A program made the position numbers and the translations under genes. DNA of 64,000 nt from Dysidea avara (taxonomy: Eukaryota > Porifera > Demospongiae > Dictyoceratida > Dysideidae), in contig NC_089277.1 in the NCBI RefSeq assembly GCF_963678975.1, positions 19,590,001 through 19,654,000 of the forward strand, in the 5' to 3' direction. This document shows, in pieces, positions 55,572 through 64,000 of the stretch; positions within the stretch are counted from its first letter, which is position 1; every line of letters begins with the position of its first letter. Below the pieces are notes generated by a model. That model had not been told where the DNA came from. It did not search any database and was given only the letters and a program-made list of their open reading frames with translations.

Positions 55572-58500
55572 TATCTAATCCAAAACAGCCATGCTGTATA
55601 AAAAGTGTGCGGCCCTCAAAAAGGCTATGGTGAAAAAAGATGTGAAATCCAAGGTGGCGGCCAAGAAATGGCTGTGATGGTAGGTTAATGGTAAAATTTT
55701 AATAATGGCAATTCAGGTGAATTTTTGTGCCGCTTGGTCTTGGCACAAAATTCACCTGAATTGTCATTATTAAAATTTTTACCATTAACCTACCATCACA
55801 GCCACTTTTTTTACAGCATGGCTGTTTTGGATTAGATTTCATTTCTTTTGGTATTTGTATACCCCAAAGCCGGCCTATGGCCAGCTTTGGGACTTTTTAA
55901 CCTATCTTTTTTCTTTACCACAGGAAGAAGAAAAGATGAAGTAGATGTACTTTAAATATTTTATCAGTAAATGTACAAATTATATATGTATATATAATAC
56001 ATAATCATTTATATTGATTACAGAAATCTCCATGGTGGTTTCTTTGTAACTGAACACTCTACAAGGTGACTTCTTCTAATTGCTCTCCCTAGAGGGTGAA
56101 TTGTTTGTAGCTAAACGATCTACAAGGTAACTTCTTCTAGCTGATCTCTCTACAGGGTGATTTGTTTGTATCTGAATTCTGTACAGGTGATTTGTTTGCA
56201 GCTGAGCTCTATACAGAATGGTTTCTTTGTTGCTGAACTCTCTAAAAGGTAACTTCTTCTAACTGATCATTCTACAGGGCAATTTGTTTGTGGCTGAATT
56301 TTCTACAGGGTGATTTCTTTGCAGCTGAACTCTCTACATGGTGGTTTCTTTTGTAGCTGAACTCTTTACTAGGTAATTTCTTCTAGCTGATCTCTCTACA
56401 GGGAGATTTATTTGTAGCTAATTATCTACAAGGTAACTTATTCTAGTTGATCACTCTACAGAGTGATTTGTTCGTAGCTGAATTCTGTACAGGTGATTTG
56501 TTTGCAGCTGAGCTCTTTACAAAATGGTTTCTTTGTAGTTGAACTCTCTACAAGGTAACTTCTTCTAACTGATCTTTCTACAGGGTGATTTGTTTGTAGC
56601 TGAACTATCTACAAGGTAATTTCTTCTAGCTGATCTCTCTACAGGGTGATTTGTTTGTAGCTGAATTCTGTACAGGTGATTTGTTTGCAGCTGAGCTCTT
56701 TACAGAATGGTTTCTTTGTACCTGAACTCTCTACAAGGTAAATTTTCTAGCTGATGTCTCTACAAGGTCACTAGCTTGTAGCTGAACTCTCTACATGGTG
56801 GTTTCTTTGTAACTGAACTCTCTACAAGGTAACTTCTTCTAGCTGATCTTTCTACAGGGTGATTTGTTTGTAGCTGAACTCTCTACAAGGTAACTTCTTC
56901 TAGCTGATCTCTCTACAGGGAGATTTGTTTGTAGCTGAACTCTCCACAGGTGATTTGTTTGAAGCTGAACTCTCTAAATGATGGTTTCTTTGTAGCTGAA
57001 CTCTCTACAAGGTGACTTCTTCTAGCTGATCTCTCTACAGGGTGATTTGTTTGTAGCTGAATTCTCTACATGGTGGTTTCTTTGTAACTGAACTCTCTAC
57101 AAGGTAACTTCTTCTAGCTGATGTTTCTACAGGGTGATTTGTTTGTAGCTGAATTCTGTATAGGTGATTTGTTTGCAGCTGAGCTCTTTAAAGAATGGTT
57201 TCTTTGTAGCTGAACTCTCTACAAGGTAACTTCTTCTAGCTGATGTCTCTACAAGGTCACTAGTTTGTAGCTGAGCTCTCTACATGGTCGTTTCTTTGTA
57301 ACTGAACTCTCTACAAGGTGACTTCTTCTAGTTGATCTTTCTACAGGGTGATTTATTTGAAGCTGAACTCTCTACATGATGGTTTCTTTGTAGCTGAACT
57401 CTCTACAAGGTAACTTCTTCTAGCTAAGCTCTCTACAGGGAGATTTGTTTGTAGCTGAACTCTCTACATGATGGTTTCTTTGTAGCTGAACTCTCTGCAA
57501 GGTAACTTCTTCTATTGATCTCTCTACAGAGCGATTTGTTTGTAACTGAAATCTCTACATAGTGGTTTCTTTGTAGCTGAACTCTACAAGGTGATTTCTT
57601 CTAGTTGAACTATCTCTTTCCATAGTTGGATGAACTCCCTACAAGGTAACATCTTCTAGCTGATCTCTCTACAGAGTGACTTGTGTGTAGCTGATCTCTA
57701 TACAGGTTTCTTGTTTCTAACTGATCTCTTGAATTCTCTTCAGGGTGACTGCTCTATTAGGATGACTGCTCTATTAGAGTATCTCGATCTCGCACTTGCT
57801 GCACCAAGTTGGATTTCGTGTTATAACTCCGTGGCTTTAAGTCTGATTCTTCTACACCATTGATGAGCCTTTTTAAGATGATTACTCCATCTGTACAACG
57901 ATTTTCAAAGCATTACCCCAAGCGGTTTACCTGGTAGGCGTGGCAAGCAGTCGTTTTTTTTTAATTACCTAATCTCGATTGCGTAATTGTTATAAATTAA
58001 ATTAGGTTTAACTTCTAGCTAGAGATCGGGGAGGATGGGAGTGCCATTAGGGCCGGAATAATAATAATAAAACAATAATTGTTACACACTGTTGGTTTTT
58101 TCGTTGTATCTTACTGTTTTTTAGCTCGATTTCTTTCAAACCACAAAAGGTTTGAGGTTCAATAGTTAACCTATTCACCCACCGATTTTCAGCTTCTTCC
58201 CATACGCGGTTTACCCTGTAGGCGTGACAACATATTGGTGTTATTTTTCGTGAATAATCGCTCATAACTCTTTGCCTGTTTATCGTATTCCAGCCAAAGT
58301 TGGTACCGAGATGCGCCTTTATATCCCCCTTCTGTGTGCCAAATTTCAAGGTAATCGGATGTGGCGTTCACGTTTTATAGCAGTTTTTGTAAGTGTGCGA
58401 CGAGAAAAAGAAAAATAAGAAGAAAAAACCGAAGAAACTGAGCCAATTTTTGAAGTCGCATATCTCGGGAACGCGTGAAGCGATTTCGCTCAAATTTGGA

Positions 58501-58675
58501 ATGTGGAGTGCTGAAGTTGGAGGGCATGTCCACAGCAAAAATCGTCTTGTTTCATCAAGGAAGCACAGAGCTACGGAGGTGCGAAAATTGCGTTTTCTTT
58601 CTTCCTGTCAATATACTCACGGGTGTTACGCGCCGACTTCTTGGGCCGCACGACACACTACCGTGTGTCTTGATA
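55572..58675 (+). mobile_element. Minisatellite-bearing composite element, copy B
   Basis: It has the same order as copy A: foldback head (55572-55838) beginning TATCTAATC, hairpin plus T-run (55866-55888), linker ending in AGGAAGAAGAAAAG-type text, array (56029-57740), and a 0.93-kb module ending GACACAC-TACC-GTGTGTC, TTGATA at 58675. The right foldback arm is shortened. The 3' module is clearly more diverged from copies A and C than those two are from each other. Confidence 0.7.
56029..57740 (+). repeat. Minisatellite array B, about 31-bp unit
   Basis: Tandem units such as GTAGCTGAACTCTCTACAAG plus GTAACTTCTTCTAGCTGATC are related to array A but richer in the ACTTCTTCTAG variant. Blocks of several units recur (for example 56460-56700 and 57080-57240). 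Confidence 0.93.
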
Positions 58676-60662
58676 ACAGTCCTTTAATTGTTATTGACTG
58701 AAACAGCAATCACCTTACTTATCAGTAGTTGAAGATAAGGGAAAGGCTTATCGAATTTTGGGCTTTATTTGCAAGTCATTTGAGTGCAAAGATTCTGATG
58801 TAATGGTTGGTCTTTCACAGCAATCAGAAGCTGTGCAGAGGATCTCCAAAATCTGGGGAGTGGCAGAACTAAATTGCTATACTGTGCTGTGTGATCCAAT
58901 GACAATAGAAGAAAGGTGGTGTGGCTACACAAGATGACCATATATGTCTAAACATCGTCAACCTTGTTGTTTATTAAACAATCAGACAAGCATCCCAAGA
59001 GTTATGTGGTGAAGTGCCAATTGGTGGGAAAGGCTGACAGGATTTATTACCAACTACAGTGCTGGTCACCGTAAAGCTACCAATAATAATAATAACTAGG
59101 GAATCTGCGGGCATACTTCCCTCCCCCCAGAAAAACTTTGAAAAACAAAGCAACAATATATAATATATACAGGCTTTTAGGCTTTTGATGATGCTATAGT
59201 TCAAAAGATTAGTGTTAATTATAAACATTAATGTACTATAAATAATTGAATTTTAGTGTATGATTCTATAGTTCAAAAGAACAGTTTTAATTATAAAAAT
59301 TAATGGGTAGAATTCAAAAGTATAACAATTAATCTGTCCAGTTACTATATAGTTTTGAAAATAAGTAATGGTGAGGGGTAGCTACATAGCTACTGTATGT
59401 ACTAACAATGAATAAGTGTATGAGGATGGGTCATCCATGCACTTGGAAAACACTCAACAACATTATTTTGAAAATTGGCTAAATTTCAGAATATTTCATA
59501 TTTTATTTGTAATTTCAATGTTTAAAGCTTTGCTATAAAGTTTTCTGTTTTATTGAGGAAGTCAAGACACAACAGGGTTTGTGTACTTATTTGGACATTA
59601 CAGTCCGTTGTTTTGCATGTGGTTTTTACTTTCTCAACTTTGGCTTTTGCCACAGTGAGACTAGGGTCTTTAAACAATTCACTGAATTATGACCATGTTA
59701 TACCTTAATAGGCTTTCTAAGACATCATAATAACTAACAGTTCAATGGTCCATTCAGTAAGGGAAAGTTATGCTATTAACTGCATGGCTTCTGTATGTGA
59801 GATGCTTTATTTTTTCACATCTCTGCAATGTGCAGTGCTTACCATTCTCATTATGTGTATGTCACTTTAGTATATAGGTGGTTGCTGTACAGCTGCTGTT
59901 TTCAAAAACCCATGATGATTATTCATATACTTTGATCTATGCAGCAATTTAAACAATCATTCACATAAGGCTTACTTCAGTATATACACAAATACAAAGC
60001 AGGCTACAACACTAAGAACTAACTAAATATCAAAATTATAAAATGTAAGAGTTAACGGTTGCATTACGTGCTATGCACATGCTATATAATAATTATAGCT
60101 ACTCAGTTAACAAATTAATGCTGAATAAGTGCCCAAGACCAAATAAATCAACGTATATATATATACACCTCACCACTGGCTACTTGTCTTCCTCACGCAA
60201 GCTTTTATGTCACTATTTCAAGCCTCTCAAAACATCTTATACAGTACTTTACAGGTTAGCTATCCATATTGCTGCTTTAAAGTAGTCACGGCAGAACTAT
60301 TGTTAATGGTGAAGCTTCAAAAAGTTTTGCGCTATTGATTACCACATGTGAGTATGCAGATATATATATAACAGTAAAAGTTTACATTGTAACTAATATT
60401 GGCAATCAACTTGATGCACACTAGTGAAGTCATGGTACGTAGCTATACAAGAAGCCGAAAAGTGCACTGCACAGTATTATTGTGGTAACTGGTTAATATT
60501 GTATTCAGGTTGCCTTATAGTGCGAATTGCACAAACATATAAATAGCTACATCATCTTTACAATGCTTAGCAAATATAGATTGAATTATCTTGATCTATA
60601 TGGTGTATCAGCTTAGTCAAAAATAGTTGGCTTGTCTGTCCTACAAGCCTTGATAGCTAAGC
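58676..60662. other. Intergenic with a possible LINE scrap
   Basis: 58738-58935 has an open frame with GKAYRILGFICKSFECKDSD, reminiscent of the K-A-x-x-x-L-G-F-I block of LINE ORF2. It lacks further support. The remainder is AT-rich with no recognised exon. 59560-60400 shows nothing. Confidence 0.3.
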
Positions 60663-60754
60663 ATGAAGCTTCTGAGAACTAGTGCGTTGGTAGCACTGTC
60701 GTTCATATTGCTACTGCTGTTAGTGAAAAGATCATGTCAACAACAAGCTACAGG
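60663..60754 (+). CDS. Likely first exon encoding a signal peptide
   Basis: The ATG at 60663 reads MKLLRTSALVALSFILLLLL, then VKRSCQQQATG, up to the donor CAGG|GTAAAT (phase 2). The charged start, long hydrophobic core and polar region make a good secretory signal or membrane anchor. No downstream exon was found before a dead LINE and the minisatellite element, so the gene may continue beyond the window, or be broken or chance. The product is unknown. Confidence 0.45.
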
Positions 60755-60821
60755 GTAAATTATATAGCTATAGCTACATACTGGTTTTATGTGATATATC
60801 TGCTAATAAACTGGCATAACT

Positions 60822-60840
60822 ATTTATTTATTTATTTATT
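60822..60840. repeat. ATTT microsatellite
   Basis: ATTTATTTATTTATTTATT, a simple repeat shortly after the candidate signal-peptide exon. Confidence 0.9.
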
Positions 60841-60984
60841 AATGCTTTATAGTACACACATACAAGCATGAGCTTAGGTAGCTACTGTAATGTTCTAATA
60901 GTTTTTTTCTTCTTTTATTTTTCAATACTACATTAGCTATGCTCCAGATATATGCTCACTTTCTTTTATGCACTGTATGACCAG

Positions 60985-61377
60985 CCTCTCCAAAATATTA
61001 ATGAAGCTAGATACTTAGGAATTGTCATTGACTCCAAGCTTAATTTCAACAAACATATCCGACTCTGTATGTAAAAAAACAAAATTAATTGTGCTTTAGG
61101 TTTCGTAAAGAGGCATTTATCATCATGTAAATGCCAAATAAAAGCTGATGCGTATTTGATTCATGTTTGCCCAATTATAGAGTAGCTACGCTGTTTGTTC
61201 CTGGGATCCCCATAGCTACTAAGCATAACATCGAAAAACTGGAATCTGTACAACGACCAGCAGCAAGATATTTGTAACTGGTGATTACCGCTATACAAAT
61301 AGTGTTACTGAGATGATTACTACCCTAAGATGGAACAGTCTTCAAAATCGTAGAGACACTCTTAGACTACAAACAAG
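60985..61377 (+). pseudogene. Degenerate LINE reverse transcriptase fragment
   Basis: ARYLGIVIDSKLNFNKHIRL, then GFVKRHLSSCKCQIKADAYL, HNIEKLESVQRPAARYL and TLRWNSLQNRRDTLRL follow the order of the region after the RT domain of jockey/CR1-like LINEs. Several stops and frame changes break it. Confidence 0.75.
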
Positions 61378-61794
61378 GGGTGTCACGTAGGTACGCGCTG
61401 TAGGTTTGCTACCGCGGTCAAAGTCTTTGGCGCCGAAATTTCGCTTTGCACTGTGACTAAGAGCCTTTTCCTACCTTTGACCGGTGACTTAACAACGATA
61501 TTTCGGGACTTTTCAATTGTGGATTGGAAGCTGGTTGACGTTGAATGGACCTTATCCACAATGACGTCATAGTGCCGTGTTTAGTGTGGGAATTTCGCAC
61601 GTAATCACTAAAATGAACTTTGTTTGCGGATATCACGACATGGAACTATTGGATAATAAAGGTAAAAGGCTAGTTAGCGTGATGCGGCGATGCGAAATAG
61701 TCCCACCGACGAAACTAGACTTAGGTTTGCTATCGACGAAAAACCACGCGCATTGTCTTGTAATTAAGTATGTATGCCTCACCTTTCCCCTTGC
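61378..61794 (+). promoter_or_regulatory. CRE-bearing promoter-like stretch with ATG
   Basis: A comparatively GC-rich block holds TGACGTCA at 61562-61569, 43 bp before an ATG (61612, MNFVCGYHDMELLDNKGKRL) that stays open into the adjoining element. It is similar in design to the CRE-ATG block at 13370. Function is speculative. Confidence 0.3.
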
Positions 61795-64000
61795 TATCAA
61801 GACACACGGTAGTGTGTCGTGCGGTCCAAGAAGCCGGCGCGCCACAGCCGTGAGTATATTGACAGGAAGAACGAAAACGTCATTTTCACACCATTTTATC
61901 TCGGTGATCACTTATCCGATTGGAACCAACTTTGCTACACAGTTGCCCGCCAGCCAGGGGAGTCTACATTCCAAATTTGAAGGAAATAGCTCCGACCATT
62001 TCCGAGATACGAGCCGCCAAAGTTTCGTTTTTTTTTCTTCTTCTTCGTCTTTTCGCACACTTGCAAAAATTGCTATAACAAGCAAACGCGTACTCTGATC
62101 GCCTTGACATTTGGCACACAGAAAGGGAGTCCAATGGCGAATCCTAGCATCAAATTTGGTACAAATCCGATCAATAGTTCAGGAGTTATGACCGATTATT
62201 CGCGTAAAACAAGATCTATTTGTTGTCACGCCTACAGGGTAAACCGCTTCATGGAATGAGTTGAAAATTGCTATGTAGATGGAGTAACCATCGTAGGGGT
62301 GCCTTTTGGTGGTTTAAAAGGAATCGAGATAAAGACCATGGAGATATGACACAAAATCCAACCTGTGTCACAATTACGCGATCGATTTTTATGAATGAAA
62401 GAAGTATTAGTTTTCACACCTACTAGGCAAACCGCTTAGAGCAATGAGCTGAAAATCGGTGTATAGCTGGAATAATCTTCATAGAAAGGCCTTGCAGTAG
62501 TACAGAAGAATCGGATTACAAACCACTGAGTCAGGATTCGAAAGCCAACTACGTGTTGCAAATGCGAGATCGAGATACTCTAATAGAACAGTCACCCTAA
62601 TAGAGCATTCGGCTAATTTATTTACTCCATTATAGAATTTTATTACATCACAAGTTATTCTGTAGGGAGTTCAGCTGCAAACAGTTAATCTTATAGACAG
62701 TTCAGCAAGAAGCAAGTCACCATGTGGAGAATTAAGCAAATATGTCACTATAGAGATTCAGAACATTACAAGTCACACTGAAGAAAGTTCAGCTATAAAC
62801 AAGTCATGCACTCTGTAGAGAATTGAGCTACAATTAAGTCACTCTCTAGAGAATTCAGCTACACAGAATTCAGCTACACACAAGTCACTGTGGAGAGAGT
62901 TCAGCTACAAACAAATTACCCTGTGGAGAGATCGGCTACAAACAAATCAACCTGCAGAGAGATCAGCTACACACAAATCAACTTGTAGAGAGATCAGCTA
63001 CAAACAAATCACCCTGTAGAGAGATCAGCTACAAACTAGACACAATGTAAGGAGTTCAGCTACAAGCAAATTACCCTGTAGAGAGTTCATCTACAAACAA
63101 ATCAACCTGTAGAGCAATCAGCTAGAAACAAATCACCCTGAAGAGAGGTCAGCTACAAAAAATCACCCTGTAGAAAGATCAGGACAGCTAGAAACAAATC
63201 ACCCTGAAGAGAGGTCAGCTACAAAAAATCACCCTGTAGAGAGATCAGCTAGAAACAAATCACCCTGAAGAGAGGTCAGCTATAAACAAAACACTTTGCA
63301 GAGAGTTCAGCTACAAACAAATCAACTTTAGAGTGATCAGCAACAAACAAATCAACTTGTAGAGAGATCAGCTAGAAACAAATCAACCTGCAGAGAGATC
63401 AGCTACAAACAAATCAACTTGTAGAGAGATCAGTTACACACAAATCAACCTGTAGAGAGATAAGCTAGAAACAAATCACCCTGTAGAGAGATCAGCTAGA
63501 AACTAGACACAATGCAAGGAGTTCAACTACAAGCAAATCACCCATTTAGTCAGTTCAGCTACAAACAAATCAACCTGCAGTGAGATCACCCACAAAAACG
63601 CACCTTGTACAGAGTTCAGTTACAAACAAATTACCCTGTAGAGAGATCAGGTAGAAGAATTCACCTTGTAGAGAGTTCAGCAACAAAGAAACCACCATGT
63701 AGAGAGTTCAGCTGCAAACAAATCACCCAGTAGAAAGATCAGCTAGAAGAAGTTACCTTGTAGAGAGTTCGGTTACAAAGAAACCATCATATAGAGAGTT
63801 CAGCTACAAAGAAATTACCCCGTAGAGAGTTCAGCTAGAAGAAGTCACCTTGTAAAGAGTTCAGCTACAAAGAAACCATCATGTAGAGAGTTCAGCTACA
63901 AAGAAACCACCATGTAGAGTGTTTAGCTGCAAAAAATCACCTGTAGAGAGTTCAGCTAGAAGAGATCACCTTGTAGAGAGTTCAGCTACAAAGAAACCAC
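61795..64000 (-). mobile_element. Minisatellite-bearing composite element, copy C (inverted, runs off window)
   Basis: On the plus strand it starts TATCAAGACACACGGTAGTG, the inverse of the copy A/B terminus, followed by the conserved module (to about 62650) and an array of about 31-bp units (62655 to the end) in reverse orientation. The module is very close to copy A (the GTTTGCGTGTTATAGCAATT-type and CAATATACTCACGG stretches are nearly identical). The foldback head would lie beyond the window. Confidence 0.75.
62655..64000 (-). repeat. Minisatellite array C, about 31-bp unit
   Basis: Reverse-orientation units (GAGAGTTCAGCTACAAAGAA, GAGAGATCAGCTACAAACAA) equal the inverse of arrays A and B. 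The array continues to the window edge. Confidence 0.95.

Noticed and set aside
58393-58701. Lys-rich ORF in copy B
   Set aside because: It is produced by an AAGAA simple repeat within the 3' module and is not kept in copies A or C.

Overview
This is AT-rich, intron-containing animal (metazoan) DNA. Host genes are few and fairly compact, with short GT-AG introns, and they sit in a landscape dominated by transposable elements. The divergent homeodomain/HMG gene, the metazoan two-domain phosphofructokinase, the calcineurin-B-like gene, LINE tails, hAT and other TIR elements, and large minisatellite-bearing elements would suit a sponge or another early-branching marine invertebrate. The taxon is an inference; nothing in the sequence proves it.

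Layout. 0-6 kb: a nine-exon plus-strand gene for a 422-residue protein with a divergent homeodomain followed by an HMG-box-like segment. 7.7-10.1 kb: an intronless, intact 6-phosphofructokinase on the minus strand. 10.8-16 kb: a pogo-like MITE, a 2-kb hAT-type element with an exact 8-bp target duplication that carries a promoter-like CRE and two spliceable short ORFs, and the second copy of a 0.7-kb dispersed repeat split by a TA-duplicating MITE. 16.1-19.5 kb: three exons of a calcineurin-B/CHP-like EF-hand gene whose last intron holds a three-level transposon nest. 20-30 kb: a foldback element, a broken hAT transposase, Harbinger-like elements (3.3 kb and a nested 454 bp) and LINE 3' ends.

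32.3-37.9 kb, 55.6-58.7 kb and 61.8 kb to the window end (inverted) are three copies of one unusual composite element. Each has an array of about 31-bp units and a conserved module of about 0.9 kb ending in a 7-bp-stem hairpin plus TTGATA; the two complete copies also start with a giant foldback. A fourth relative, at 41.2 kb, is split inside its terminal hairpin by a 2.2-kb transposon with long inverted repeats and a 3-bp target duplication, which carries a broken gene for a PIN/FEN-like nuclease with a cysteine-rich tail.

43.8-54.5 kb: a MULE-like MITE, a candidate first coding exon (44.3 kb), about 9.5 kb of nested elements, and three in-phase terminal exons (54.1-54.5 kb) that may belong to the same gene. 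60.7 kb: a likely first exon encoding a signal peptide, followed by a dead LINE and the third minisatellite element. Host genes show no operon-like link to each other. The coherent theme of the window is layered mobile DNA, much of it datable by exact target duplications and by empty sites preserved in paralogous copies. I recognise no rRNA, tRNA gene or CRISPR array.
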